A stretch of DNA of 64,000 bases from Marsupella aquatica (GCA_973895155.1 OZ316891.1:4278001-4342000); one strand, 5' to 3'; positions 19,756 to 32,590 are shown, counted from the first letter of the stretch. Numbers and translations: made by a program. Notes: a model not told the origin generated them from the sequence alone.

Positions 19756-21164
19756 CTAAAGCAAAACTTTCACCTTCTTTTCAAGGATTGGCGGATCTAC
19801 ATCAATGCCCATGTTGGCTGCAGTTCCTGCTATAATCCTCATGGCTGACTCGATTGTTGTACAGTTTAAGTCCTGTAGCTTCTCCTGTGCAATAGCCCTA
19901 ACCTGATCTGCGGTGACCTTTCCCACCTTCTCCTTTTGAGGATTGTTTGACCCCTTGGCTGCCCCTGTTCACGGTCAAAAAGCAACAATGTCACTTTCTT
20001 CGTTGCCCGACTTTCCTCAGAAACTACATTAAAGAGAGTGGACATCAACTAGACTAGAACATGCGACAAAACTCGAATCTGTGGGAGATGATTGCAGACA
20101 AAGATCGTCCATTCAAACAACTTCACACGGCAGCATTCTCAGCTCGAATAGGTAAAACCATTGTCATTATCGGGGACAGATAGAATTGACATACCGCAAG
20201 CCTTAAGCAGGAGAATCGAAGCCGGTGGTGTCTTCAATATAAAAGTGAAGCTCTTATCCTGTTTGAGAGAAAGACGCTTTGTCACTAGAGCAAACTTATG
20301 AAAATTAAAAAAACACTCTCCTGCAACAATTTCATTTCAATTGCAGTCGGCATTTCTGCAACCTCAAATTCGGGACAATTGGGGTTCAAACAAGTTCAAC
20401 CCTGATTCTCAACACTTGAGCCTTCAGAAGACAGCCGATGAACACAAACACAAATTGCCAGGCAATTTCGGTTGAGAATGCTTTTCAGGAAATGCCAGTG
20501 GAAACTGTACTAGTGGACAGAGTTATCGGTGATCCTTCGTAGCGGAGCAGCAGAACTTCATAAAACTTACATCAAAGACAGTGATCTCCACAGGAATGAT
20601 GTAGCCAGGCTTGTCAGCAGTTTTAGCATTGTACTCCTTGCAGAAAGCCATAATGTTGACTCCCTTGGACCCAAGAGCAGGCCCGACGGGCGGTGCAGGA
20701 GTTGCCTTTCCAGCTTCCAGCGCCAGCTTCACAAGTCCAATGACTGCAACCATCCAGAATTTCCAAATTCCCACTCAAATAGCCGGAGCAAAGTAACAAA
20801 CACAAACAAAAAAAAATCCACCTCATCCACAAATTCTAATTCGCCCTAACGTTCCAATTTCGTAACTATGAGCCACAAATTTCCATCCATCAGACGACGC
20901 ACTTTTCTTGGCCTTCCCGGCAGCCTTGGGCGGCGCCATGGCCAGAACCTGGAACGGTCTGCGGCCCGGCGTCGCGATCCTCCTCGCTCCTGCAGCAGTG
21001 GCAAGTGAAGAGGCCAAGTCCCCTCTCAAGCTCACGGACGAGGAGAGCGCCATGGCTCTCTGCTTCGTGGACGTGCATGATGACGGCCCGGCGTTTGTCT
21101 TCGTCAATCCCCGTGATGCTGCGGTCGTCGCGCAGAATGCTGGTGATCCTGCTAGAGCCGCCAT
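19756..21164 (-). CDS. RPL11: Plastid ribosomal protein L11
   Basis: Four exons on the minus strand join in phase: 21164-20903, 20743-20571, 20258-20195 and 19964-19756 (708 bases, 235 residues plus stop). The first about 75 residues are Ser/Ala/Arg-rich and lack acidic clusters, like a chloroplast transit peptide. The mature part carries [34 protein letters not shown] and [12 protein letters not shown], then the RNA-binding end [17 protein letters not shown]11 binds the GTPase-associated region of large-subunit rRNA in the plastid ribosome and contacts elongation factors. Length and all conserved blocks are normal and nothing is broken. The third exon is only 64 bases. Exon 1's donor is A|GTGCGT, which gives KKIIGLVK at the joint. 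The leader, together with the bacterial-type sequence, favours plastid over cytosolic L12. Confidence 0.96.
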
Positions 21165-21284
21165 AGCTGTGATCTTCGAGCTTCTTCAGCTTCAGGATAG
21201 ACGAAGGAATTCAACGAAAGCACCTCTTCAGAATTTGGGGCTCGAAGCAAAGTTATCCGAGAGTTTGGGGATCTGCAAGAGTTA

Positions 21285-21990
21285 CACATCGCTGACGTAT
21301 TACACCTGTATCCTTGTAGTGCAGTTTCGTCCCTTTGACTGTACAGACGAGCTTATTACACTGGTATCAGTGTCGTTCCATCCCACAGACTGTACCAACG
21401 TGTAAACAGGGAGGTTTCTACACTGGTCTCTGTGTATTTTCATCCCACAGACTGAGAGAACATGTAAAAAGAGAGTCTTTTACACCTGTTTCCATGTCAT
21501 TTACACCATTGACTGTGCAAACGTTTAGGAATGAGGAAGAGTTATACAACTGGAAGTATTACACCAGTATCAATGTAGAGTAGTTTAGTCCTACTGGCTT
21601 TGTAAATGTGTCAACAATGACTGTGTCACACTATTTAAGGGTTTGGGGATGAGCAACAGCTGGGAGCAAAAACACCAGTCTCCATGAGTGTGTAGTTTAG
21701 TTCCACTGACTATGTAAATAATTGTAAACAAAGAATGTGTTACACTATATGTTTACATGGTCAGTGGATGACACTACAGGAATGATTCTTAAGGGCTAAG
21801 CTGGTGGACCCTTTAGAAAACAACAACTCAATGTAGAGAGGTCAAGGCTGGATGCAAGTTTATCCAGGCAAGAGCTTGGGGATGACTCAAAGATACACAA
21901 GCAGGATGTATGAGATCCATCCCATTGACTGTCTAAATGTGTAAAAAAAGAATATGTTACAGTAGTTTACATGTCGATGCGGCCAGTGGG
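21285..21990 (+). repeat. Degenerate minisatellite of about 70-90 bp units
   Basis: A unit built from TTACAC.GGTNTC..TGT, TTC.TCCCA.NGACTGT and AAA.GTGTAAA is repeated about six to eight times with heavy divergence upstream of RPL11. Unit length varies because of indels. Frames through it are chance. Confidence 0.6.
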
Positions 21991-22130
21991 ATGCAACTAG
22001 CTAGAGTCAAGTTGGTCAAGGGCTACTACCTATGCCCAAAATAGATGCCCACATGAACCAAAAATTTTGACCAAGGACGCGGACAATTGTCGGATGGACC
22101 ACACAACTTTTGACACCCAAAATGATTAGC

Positions 22131-22215
22131 ATCTAGTATTTAGCTTAGGCAGGAGCTTAGGTGACTAGGGGATTGCAACCTGGAACCCAAAGGCTCAAGT
22201 TCAATCCCCCCCCCC
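22131..22215 (+). mobile_element. Possible tRNA-derived SINE head
   Basis: TAGCTTAGGCAGG (22141-22153) resembles a tRNA A box and AGTTCAATCCC (22198-22208) a B box, about 57 bases apart as in tRNAs. The sequence between reads like degraded D and anticodon arms. A C run and a GTGTGGTGTGTGTAG stretch follow. A tail and target duplication could not be fixed, so this is a suggestion only. Confidence 0.35.
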
Positions 22216-22997
22216 CCCCCTCCATGCACCCATGTGTGGTGTGTGTAGTAGAGAAAATAATGCACTTTAGCTTACAAGTCCACACAACCTATGCTTTCCC
22301 TTGGCTGTGGTTCCTCTTCCTCCCAAATCTACTTCCCATAATGATTGCATATTTATAGATGTGATGTTTATTTATTATAGCTTGAGTAGGCCAATGCCTA
22401 TAGGTGCATTGCAGAGACAATGTCAAGGTGATGCAAGAATATTGAGGCAAGGCAAAGATGGCAAGGCAAAGCAAAGATACATATAATTATGTGCTTTACA
22501 AAGTCAACAATTAATCAAAGAGATAAACACTGATATCAATTTATTCATGGGACGGAATGACAGATATTAATAAGTGAACTCCAACCAATGAGCCAATTCT
22601 TGTCAAAGATGCCAAGATCTTGTGGCCCATTGTTGGTCATGGGTTGACATGGTGGGGCAATGATTGGGGGCAATGATAGATTCCCTCTCGGAGGCTGGTC
22701 AATCCTACATGCACCCAAGACACCATCAATGAGCCAGTCTTCATCAAGGATGGGGGGTTGGATGAACTGCATGACTGGAAGCGGCACTTCATGTGGGCTT
22801 CCGGTGGCACTTAATTGGGGTGGCCTCCTAGCCAAGACCAATGGTGACGGATCTGGCCACCGCCAAAGTTGTCAGATCCAAATACTCATGCATGCAGCTG
22901 CCACAGTTGCTCCTAAACTTGTCACCCCCTGATGTTGACAGTTGTTGAAGAGCCATTGCTTCCTGTTAAAGTTGCCTCACACTAATAGTGCAACCAG

Positions 22998-23140
22998 ATG
23001 CCACACTTGGTGCGACACTTGATTCTGGTTACACATGTCCCACACCTGGTGTGACATTTGAATCCCATATAGCAAATGCCACATTTGGTGTGATACTTGT
23101 TTCCAGACTTACCGCATGCCCCACACTTGGTTCTAGTATT
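22998..23140 (+). repeat. Degenerate 37-41-bp tandem repeat
   Basis: Four units start with ATGYCMCACAYYTGGTGYGAC at about 22998, 23035, 23076 and 23116. They diverge in their second halves. The long overlapping frames on both strands here come from the repeat and carry no known domain. Confidence 0.6.
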
Positions 23141-25919
23141 GCACAAACCGGAACATCCTCTCTACAGATGTTGCTGGGCATATTGTTTGTATTATCTTGC
23201 ATTGATGGCATCCTTATCCTTGGGGACATACTCTTGGCAGTGACTTGTTGTGATGACATTCTTGCTTTGGGCATGTTGCTCTTGATACTCTTCCGATCTC
23301 TCACTCAGGGTTTTCATATTGCCCCAAAATCCCTTAAAAAACTCAATATAACCCACACAACGGATGAGCATTTTGTATGTACCTCAATCAAGCTCGACAG
23401 ACCCCTAAGTATGTTGAATGTCGGTTCATTGGGCCGCACCTTTGCAAGAAACCCAAGAAATCAATGAAAACCAATATCCTCAATAGATATTGCTTACCAG
23501 GACCCCTGTCTCACCCTCCCAACCTTGTTGGCAATCATCTTACTTCCATGATGTCCCTTGCCCTATGGTATCAACTTACCGACATCGGCTCATGCAAGCA
23601 ACAAAATATATCTTGTGGTAGCCTTTGCCCCAATGTAAGGAATAAAGGTGCATTTAGGATTCTAGTAAATAATTATCTGGTTCACCTCATTTACTCTATG
23701 TTGTACATTTGCACATTTAAACTCCTCAATTAGATAGTTTAGCCAATAGTTTTTATACCTTATTTTTGTTTTGTTTTTAGAGAAAGCTACAGTAGATGCA
23801 TCATTTGAAGTCACCTGCAATTTACCATCTTGTTCATCAGGTATATCCTTTATTGCTTACACCTGCTTATTTCTGTTACTTCTCTTTGCTATATTTAGCC
23901 TAAGGCCACCAAGCATATAGTTACTAGGTGTGATTGTCAGGCTTCAGCTTCAGGATATCTAGATCAACGGGTTAGGTTAAAGTTGGTTGAAAAACAGGTG
24001 AAAGGAAGTTTGGAGATGACATGGAGCCTTCCAAGTTTACAGCCATGAGGATAAATGATAAAAATTATGAAAGTAGAAGGGCTAAAGGGCAAAGTTTTAT
24101 GCACTCAAACAAAAGGTAGCTGATTAGAGGTGAAAAACCTTGGCCCGCTAGCACAACCATGAAGTTACTTGAAATGACTAAAAATGACACTTCACTAATA
24201 AATGTTTTAAGCTGTCACTTGTGAGGCTTTATTGCCCCGCTGTAGCTTGCTCTCTACACTCTTCAATCTATGTACAACCAAATTTCACATGCCATGGTCA
24301 TAGTAGCACTGTTCAGTTGCAAATCATCCTGACCTGGAATTTATTAGTCAATCTGAATTGTCGAAAAGCATTGCCATCAACAAAGAAAACTTCCACAAGG
24401 AAAACTAACATGCAGAGCTATTTGCTTCACACTTGCCATTCTTGATGGTTATCTATGTCGAGCCCCTGGCAGTTTTTGAGGAGTGAAAAAATGATTTGCA
24501 TGGTGCACCTCAGAAATCAGGTTTATCACAATTAAGCTAGTGTGATGTTACTGTTTGAAAACCATAATATATGCAAATGTATTTTTGGTCATAATGTGTG
24601 ATGTACATGCAAAGTTTCAAGTATGGTTGTACTTAGCAAATGCAATTGCTTGGCACATTTGGAGAATGATGGAGCAACTATTGTATAGTGCAAACTCATA
24701 GATTTGAAAGTCCAAAATAACTGGCATTGCAATTAAAGGTATTTGTCTTTCCTTCTCTGCAACAGCTGGGGCATGAGGCTCTCCTTATTAGTTCAACACT
24801 GTCATATAGTAGTAAAGACATAGGTAATCTCATGCATGTTGAGTACATAGTTTAGACTAACTATGCACACAGTGAGGACAAAGTCTTCAAACTAAGATGG
24901 TTGAGATAAACATGGGTTAGCCTCAGACACAGGCAACTTGAGCTGGACAATGCATACATGTCATGCAAAGTAACATGAGAAGTTCCGATCTTGTCTTTTT
25001 GCCCTCCAAAACTTTTCACCGTACTTTGGTTTTCATCCTATATAAAATCAGTTAAATATGCACTTCAAATCTAGATCTGATTCATAACAAAATCATTGAC
25101 CCCCTTGCTGTCTCCCCTCTCCTCCCCTCTATTCCTTTTTCCCTCATTTTGCTCTCCTCATGTATCACCCTATCTTAGCCTAGAAACCTCAGTTGCCTGA
25201 CCTACTCCTTGCAACCACAACATTTTTGCATTAAATGGGATTATATGACTGGCACAACATCATCTTTGCAAAAAATGGCCAAGTGTGACGATTCTGCATT
25301 AACAACCACCCAGCTGAAATGATGACACGCTTGCAACATGACCACATGGTCGCAACAATAATCGACTTCCACAACATGACCCAATTTCACTGACAACCTC
25401 ACCGCAACAATAATTGTGCATTGTATGGGCATTGGGCTTGTCCAAATAAATAAGTGGAAAATACAGGTCAAATTAAATAAATACGAAAATTACATGTCAA
25501 ATTATTATATGATTGCATTATATCTAAACACTACAATATGCAATCCTACTTACTTTTTCTTTCTCATGGTCTGTTTATGAAATGTCATTCTTGTGGGAAG
25601 TCTCCATGGCTGTTGGATTATTGTGACATCTATTTCTAAGTAACCAAGAGATGGACCTAAAGCTATCACTGTGCACCTTTTCCACATCCAACCCATCACA
25701 ACTCCCTGCAGTTTTTGATTGCCAGGCCATTTCACTCAATCATGCTCAATAACACTTTTGCTCAACATCATTTAATATTGACAATGCTGTAGAGCTAGGT
25801 AACACATGTGCATTGTATTAGTGTAAATATTAAAACTTGTATTAAAAACTAAAGAATAAATGATGAGACAAATATGCAATTTACTCAAAATTCTTGAGCA
25901 AAGACTAAGTCGCAGAACT
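23141..25919. other. No gene recognised
   Basis: AT-rich sequence without convincing exons. Short frames on both strands lack domains or splice-supported continuation. Confidence 0.4.
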
Positions 25920-27400
25920 CGACTACCTTAACACTTAGCTCTGGCGTCGCTGACTCCGACGCCGAGCTCCCTTATGGTCCAGGCCCGGATAGGCCATCCG
26001 GGGAGGACTTAGCATGGGGAGACTTGTGGGCAATGAGACGTGGCACTAGCGAGGCAAGGAGCCAAGCTAGGGACACACACTAAGGACTTGGACTAGCTGA
26101 TAGCTGGTCGGTTCAAGGGGGAATGGGCCGGGCTCAAGGATGGTCATCTGGACCTCCGAATGGACTTTGAGTTCTGAGGACTTGAGTGTGAGCTTATCTG
26201 GGGCCCAAGGCCAATGGAGTTGACGTCATGGGCAACGGACGCTTGGGGCGCAAGTTATGGCCCGATCCGGGTTTGGTCGGTCGGGGGCCCCGAGCGGCGA
26301 TGAGACCTAAGGGCCTAGGCATGAGCACTGGGTCGGCCCAATCACAACGGGCTAAGGCACTCCACTTGTGGATGCCTAACGAGAAAGTTATGCGCGTTGC
26401 CAGTTGGTGGCTCGCCCATTATGCGCGATAGGATTCGGGTTGGGGGCCAAATGTTTAGGGACCAAAGCTGGTCTGGGGGTGGCAGGTCTCCAGAAGCATA
26501 TATGAGGGGAGTGGTGTCTCCCTGGGGGCTAAGGACGAGCCGAAGTCGTGAGCCGCGGCGGTTGCGACACTAAGGGAAACCGCCAAACGGAAATGACGAT
26601 ATCTTCATAACGGGAAGTCCGTTGGGGGACTTCTTGGGTGCGTTGGAAAGATCTTGAAGAGGGGTACGCCCTCCTGAGATAACATGGGTATGGGGGCGCC
26701 GTGGGTTCTCGTGGTTTGCGGGTGTTAGTTCGCCCGCTTGCCAAATCCTGCCGAACAGCAGCCAAGCCGCGTCCAGTCTCCCAAGGGAGCTTGCATTGGG
26801 GAGGCAAGGCCAAGTAGGTGTGGAGGATGAGTTCCAAGGGTGCTCAGCCCCAAGACTGTCAATGGGGCGAACCGGGAGTTGGTTGCTTGAGACAGGGCCA
26901 TTCTGGTCCCGACGTGTTGGGACAAGCTTAGGACAAGCTACGCTATTTGGGCCATGAGCATGTCCTGGGGTCAGGGCGGTCAGTTGGTGATGGATAGGTA
27001 CGAGGGGGAACCCGGGCCGTGCCCAAGGAAGGAACTGTCCTGGACAAACAGTGGGAGTGGGTTATGGTTCCGGCTTATGGCATCGGGAGGACCTATCGCT
27101 GGTCAACCTATTTACCCATGTCTGTTGAGCTTGAGTTAGGATGCTAGACTAGGCGAGTTCTAGATCCTGAAGGGTTACTTACCGAGGTGCTTGGTTGCTT
27201 GTGCAGACTGTGAGGGCCGTTGAGTAGCGGTTGTGTAGGTGAGCAAGTGCGGCTTCGTATGGGAGGGGCCGCGGGTGGTGCAAAGGGCACTAGGGTGCTT
27301 GCTCGAGGTATTCCGTGGAGACGTTTGGGCACTAGGGGCACTTAGGCGCGAGTGCTGGGATTGGTGAGGGCGCTGGGTGGCAAGGTCCACCACTGACTAT
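25920..27400. other. GC-rich island, probably a decayed element
   Basis: At about 25920 the composition changes abruptly from AT-rich to GC-rich (GGGGCC, CGGGCC, GGTCGG motifs), and it reverts near 27400. No frame longer than about 100 codons and no known domain is present. A sharp-edged compositional block is most simply an LTR or a defective element inserted in AT-rich DNA. No repeats define its ends. Confidence 0.4.
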
Positions 27401-28529
27401 ATTCACAACTACCCCATGATCATCCAACGCACAAGTTGTCAACATAGAGAGTGTGCCGTTCATCTCAGCTAAGGCTACTTCCACGGAACACACAAGAGTT
27501 TATTGCCCATTGGTTAAATCGAGTCTCCACAATACAAGTTCCTTTGCAACAATGAACCTAAGTTTCTCCTGTCTAGACAATTGCTTTGGGATATAATGTG
27601 TAAATTGACTAACCTAACCAAGTCCGCAACCAATGTTAGCCCTAGCAATGGTTAATCATAGACTGACCAGTAAATACCTAACAAAAATTCCAACTTTGAG
27701 AATGTAATGAAAATTGGAGCTCAACATGTTTTTTTATGACTTGACCCAACTCAACCCAAATTTTTCCTCATTTTGAGTTTGCAACTTCAAGACTAGCCAT
27801 GTGATTGTTGTAAGGAAAGAAATTGTGCTAAGTGGTCTACTGTAGCTGCTGCCCACCTTTCTTGTAACCTGGCTTTTTGAATGAATTCTAATTGATTTTT
27901 TGGAGGAAAAAGAATTGTCTTAATTAATTGGCCAAGCACTCAAATTCATAGAAAATCCTTCAAACTCTGCTAAAATCTTGAGATGTTCAGGAATCAGCGA
28001 GGTCTGTTTGTGGGCGACAGAATCGACCAAAGCCCCTTCGTTGAGGCTGGAGCTTTTCGTTGTGGTTCGAGGAAGCACTTTCAAGTATATCATTCTGTGC
28101 GGAAATTTCAAGAGAGACTAATCAAGGAGCTTGCATCTTTTGTGGATACAACGATCAGTTTCTCTCAAGCTATCGTCTGCTTAGCTCTGAGCAATCTTTA
28201 TTGTGATGGATCATTTGTAGAATGTACTCATGCTTAGATCTCAACGGGGACAGCAGCAGTCCACGGAGGAAAAGGAACGAAGAAAGATCAAAGTTGCGGA
28301 CTTCAGACCTGAGAGCAAGCATCTCAGAGGTTTAGGGTTTAGTGCGGCTTGAGAACTTGTCATCAGGTTCTGTCTGCCGTCGCCAGAAATCATTACAACG
28401 AGGCCTTAGACCTATTCACTATGGAATTTATTCGGCAGCTGATGGATTCCATTTGATTTCGAGGAATGGGAAAGTTTGCTCTGTAGGAAAGTGAGACGTT
28501 TGTCTCTGTAGAGTGTCCCCATTCCAGCC
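27401..28529. other. Upstream region and leader of RPC7
   Basis: No other gene is recognised. The last 200-300 bases before the ATG at 28530 should hold the promoter and 5' untranslated region of the RPC7-like gene, including a telo-box. Confidence 0.45.
28329..28342 (+). promoter_or_regulatory. Telo-box (TTTAGGGTTTAG)
   Basis: GGTTTAGGGTTTAG lies about 190 bases before the RPC7 start codon. Telo-boxes (AAACCCTAA in either orientation) are typical of promoters of plant genes for the translation and transcription machinery. A related GGGTTAGGGTTTAAG is inside intron 1 (about 28934-28948). Confidence 0.6.
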
Positions 28530-31275
28530 ATGGCATTCCGAGGTGGAGGCCGAGGCAGAGGGCGGGGACGCGGGGGCGGCCGTGGATTCCCTGTGGTGCG
28601 AGATGAGGATGGGATGGCGTTGATCCCTAAGAGTCGGGATGGGCCTCCTCCCCTTTTTCCGGTGGGTCCTTCGGTACCAGTTTTCTCCTGCAGATTGCAA
28701 ACTCTTCTGAATTGGGTCTTTGAGTCAGAAGCTGATCAAGGGTGTAGGAGTCAAAGAATCTCTGATCGGCAATGGATCTGCGAACTGATCGAGATTACAG
28801 CTATGCCAGAAAAGTGAATTGTTGACGAAGGATACTGGGTTTAAAGTTTCTGAGAGAAAGGATCACTCGAGAAGTATTTATGTAATTTGTTGTAGATTCA
28901 TCTTAGTGCCAGAAATTCATTTGCTCTCGAGGGGTTAGGGTTTAAGTTTATTAGGTGTAAAATTGCTCTTGATAACACCCTTTAATCATTCTCGATGGAA
29001 CCGTTTGAAATGTCTACCGAAAGTAATTCCTCATCTAAAGAACTCTAAGATATTTGACTCTTGCGTAAGATCTAAATGGGAAAGTTCCTCTTATGCCAGA
29101 AAATATGATTTGCTCACGAGAGTTCAGGGTTTATCCGTTCTTAGATGAAAAATCAGTGCCCAGAATCTTATCAACACGAGTGATAGTAAAGGTCCTTGAA
29201 TTGTTAGCTGTACAGAAAATGCAACCTCCTCTGTACTGTCTAGGCTTGTAAACTGAGGTTTGTTTGTACCCATGATGTGTAAAGATTCATATTGGTGTTG
29301 GGGTGCTCAATAAATCGGAGGCAGTGTTTGAAAACTGCAGTAGCTCTGCGTCTGCAAGTGTGATCGGGTCTCACAGTATTGATTGGTGACACGCATGCTT
29401 GCAAAAGTTTTTGACTGCAGCCGCTGGACAACCTTCCGATGCTACCTGAGATCACTCCGAAGGATGAACAGTTAGTGTCGAGACGCAGGCGCTTGGAATC
29501 GGCTTGGAATGTCTCTCCATATTATATAGAGAAACCAAAACCCAAATCTGGTGGGTTGGAGCTTTCATTGTGCTCTTGTTGCAGAGTGTCCGCCATTCAG
29601 GTCTATTGTTGTTGCTTTGTGATTAGCTGACATCCTCCTAATTCTTTGTTGTCGGAGTGCTCATAAGTTCTCAGCTCTTCTTTCACGCATTAACTGCCCA
29701 CTGCTTTTCAACCCTGTTTATGCGCAGTGGGTGTGGCCGCAGAGATTGAACGATATTCAGATCGTTATAAGCTTAAAGTACAAACAAAGCGCCCGCCTCT
29801 TGGGTCTGTTTTGAAGCTAGCTCCAGCTTACTTCCCAGCAGAGCTCTTGGGACAAGGTGCTTTCGGTTCCTTCAGATTGTAGTTGCGGCTTGTGGGTACA
29901 CCGGTTTCCAGTAGGTGCAGTTTTGTTTTTGGTGCCAGAAGATGAATATGTGTACGCTTTCGGTAAGGGAATCCTTGTGGTATGCTCTACAATTCGGCAT
30001 TTCAAAGTGACACTCTGTGCGAATCGACATGTAGGTAACCGCGGGCGAAGTAATCAAAGTGGTGGAGCGCATTGGACTTTACAAACTGGTGTAGGAAAGA
30101 ACGGTAAGTCATTGTTTTTATTGAAGAATGATCTTCACGAACTAAGGTTAGAGGGCACAAGATTAATATCATTGCAGTCAGAGAAACATCGATCTCAATC
30201 ATAGAGGATGGTTACTCACTCTTGTTAGCAATGTAATCTGCAGATCTTCAACGGCTTGACCAGCTTGCAAGCTTGGAACAAAAGAGATTGAAGGATGGAG
30301 ATGTATGTCTTCCAAGCATTTTTTACAAACACACAACGATTTCTAGTTTGCCTCAGTTTCGGTGCTGTCTAGACTGATAGTGCCCAGCTGTCAGATGACG
30401 AGTAAGCTTGATTTTATGTAGGTAGAGACAAATTTTAGATGTCTAATCCGTGATTCTGAAATTCGGGCCATTTCGTACAAAGTCCTCTCATGGCTGAATT
30501 GGTCTGTCCTTGAGGACTTACACACAAAATTATGGATGTCAATATTGCAGTTGTGTATTTAATAGCTCTACTTGACTTTCTGCAGGACAAAGACGATGGA
30601 GATAAAGACGAGAAGAAAAAGAAAGAGGCGGACGATGGAGATGCAGATGACGATGAGGAAGTATTAGATGACGAGGACGAAGAGTTCGGGGACGACGATT
30701 ATGCCCAGGTACCGATGATGAAACTACAACCAGTGAACGTTTCCTATTGTGCTAGAAGTCAATTCTGATTGTTGGTGCGAAGAAAGTATGAAAATATAGC
30801 ACTCCATCCGCGCTCTGACTTTTGAGGCTCCTTCGTCCTTTGATCACTGCACACCCCTCCATGGTTTGGCTACAAGTTTTGTCAACAGTTTACGGTTCGT
30901 TTGTTTCTTGTGAATCTTCTTCATCTCCTTGTAGTATACATATTCTTCTTAATGTATCTGCAAGTGAGCCTCGCCCATGCATTTCTTGTGGAAGGCCCAC
31001 TTTATGCCTTGTTTTATCCCTGCTTTTATCTTCTTGCAGACTTTTGGATATGATGATGATGAAGATTACCTGGACATGGATGATGCTGGGGGTGATGATG
31101 GTAAGAAACATAACTTGTTCTGATTATCGTGTTCTTGACCGGGGCGCACAAGACCAAATTCTGGTTTACTTAAAAGGCATACTGTGTCTATAAAATTGAA
31201 GGGTGTAGGCTTTCAAATCCTTTGCTCTAAACTGTGTGCTTTGCGTTTTGTCTTGCAGATGGTGCAACCTATTAA
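28530..31275 (+). CDS. DNA-directed RNA polymerase III subunit RPC7-like
   Basis: Eight exons join in phase: 28530-28661, 29421-29550, 29728-29856, 30035-30103, 30244-30302, 30586-30708, 31040-31100 and 31259-31275 (720 bases, 239 residues). The N-terminus is Gly/Arg-rich (MAFRGGGRGRGRGRGGGRGF). The middle holds LVSRRRRLESAWNVSPYYI and a KRPPLGSVLKLAPAYFPAELL block. The C-terminal quarter is an extremely acidic Asp/Glu tail ending DDDGATY. This layout is that of RPC7/Rpc31, a Pol III-specific subunit of the RPC3-RPC6-RPC7 subcomplex used in initiation at tRNA and 5S genes in the nucleus. Introns 1 and 5 are the longer ones. The gene converges with the serine hydrolase gene, with about 310 bases between stop codons. 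No damage is seen. The acidic-tail exons alone would be weak evidence; the SAWNVSPYY block makes the call. Confidence 0.85.
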
Positions 31276-31588
31276 TCAAACTACTACTCTGACACCACCA
31301 ATTGCAAGTAAAGCAATCATCATCAAGATTTCTAATGAGTTGCCCACAAATATCCGCTATGAGCCAACTGCGAAATTTACAGCAGATGACTGACATTTAG
31401 TCTGGATGCCCTTTGTAAGGCATTCCACTGCCACGAGAACATTCAAGACGAAAACATTCATCCTGGTGACAATTGTATTTAATACAAAGGTCTCATGATT
31501 TGATTGAATTCTTGCCTTAGAAATGATGCAGTTCTTGCCCTGTCCCGTTCAACTCTGTCAATTGCAAAACTTCGATCGACCATAATAT

Positions 31589-32377
31589 CTACAGTAATGA
31601 TCTGGCTGGAGTGGGGCAGTCTCCGTCACCCGCTGCAATTTTGAACTGTAGTTGTCTGAGCAAGAAGTCTCTTATGATCTGTCCTTCACGGGCACCAAGT
31701 CTTGGAATAACATGGCCAAATGGGTGCCTGATGACGACGGGGTCTTTGAATAAAGAGGCCAGTGATTCGCCATATGGTTTCATGAAGCATTTGTCCCCAA
31801 TCAAATGCAACGACGGACAATTGATGGTGCTACTATAGGCATGGCGCATGGTTTTTGAAATGCTTCGACCCCCTCCAACGATAAGCAAAAACTTTATGTT
31901 CGTCAAGTCGGGCCCCATAGAATTGCCGCTTTCATAGAATCCCATCCAAGCAGCTGCCAGCACGGCCCCCTGTGAGAAGCCCAGGAGACCATCAAACGGT
32001 CCGTGCAAAGAAACGAAATCAGAGAAATGGTTCGTTGCTTTGTCCAGACCATATGTCTCTTTGTGGTCCTCTCTGGATTGATGCCACTCGAAGTATGGCC
32101 CTTTAAATTGCTTCTCCACCAGAGCATCTCCCCTGGCAGGGCATGGCGCGTCCATGAACACCAATTCCGCAATGTCGTCGATGAGCGGAGCCCAGTTAGC
32201 CATTGCAATCTGCTCGGCCATGATCTTGCCGCTGGTCCTGGATCCGTGCAGACATAGGATTCTCAGTTTTCTGGATGTGGGGCAATCCGGAGAAGCCTCA
32301 TTCCCATCGTTGTTGGCTCCTGAATCCAAAGACCTGTAAATCTCTACTATTGGCTTCTCATCTATTTGTCCTGCCAT
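31589..32377 (-). CDS. FSH1/OVCA2-type serine hydrolase
   Basis: A single open exon of 262 residues. After about 35 variable residues it reads RKLRILCLHGSRTSG, the first strand and oxyanion region of FSH1 alpha/beta hydrolases. The nucleophile elbow is GFSQG (Ser about 135), the acid is in LIGDKCFMKPYGESL (Asp about 195) and the histidine is in HPFGHVIPRL (His about 222). Family members are small esterases of around 220-280 residues, so length is normal. Substrate is unknown; carboxylesterase activity toward small or acyl esters is what is known of relatives. No transit or signal peptide is evident, suggesting cytosol. A 120-bp tandem duplication lies upstream in its presumed promoter. The gene is intact and intronless. 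Confidence 0.93.
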   Translation of the reverse strand: MAGQIDEKPIVEIYRSLDSGANNDGNEASPDCPTSRKLRILCLHGSRTSGKIMAEQIAMANWAPLIDDIAELVFMDAPCPARGDALVEKQFKGPYFEWHQSREDHKETYGLDKATNHFSDFVSLHGPFDGLLGFSQGAVLAAAWMGFYESGNSMGPDLTNIKFLLIVGGGRSISKTMRHAYSSTINCPSLHLIGDKCFMKPYGESLASLFKDPVVIRHPFGHVIPRLGAREGQIIRDFLLRQLQFKIAAGDGDCPTPARSLL

Positions 32378-32590
32378 CTCTCTGGTCTTGTGTCTCCTTG
32401 CCTAACTTCACCTTGCTCGCCTTGCTTCCTCGAGCCTTTCTTCTCTCGTAGGCCTAACTCGCATGTCAAGGGTCCTCGTGCTTTATCGGAAGATTGTGCA
32501 AGTGGTCAGGGCCGCATTCTGAAGGACAGACTACATGCGAGTTGGCCCTAAGTCTTCTCTCGTCTCTGGTGCATAGCCTCCTCAGATCGT

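Noticed and set aside
20908-21405. 165-codon plus-strand frame starting MAFPAALGG
   Set aside because: It is the antisense of RPL11 exon 1 and the region upstream; all conserved residues belong to the minus-strand gene.
22988-23467. 159-codon plus-strand frame and a 91-codon minus-strand frame
   Set aside because: Both come from a degenerate 37-41-bp repeat and have no domain or consistent codon bias.
27983-28237. 84-codon plus-strand frame upstream of RPC7
   Set aside because: Single short frame with no domain; it lies in the presumed promoter and leader of RPC7.
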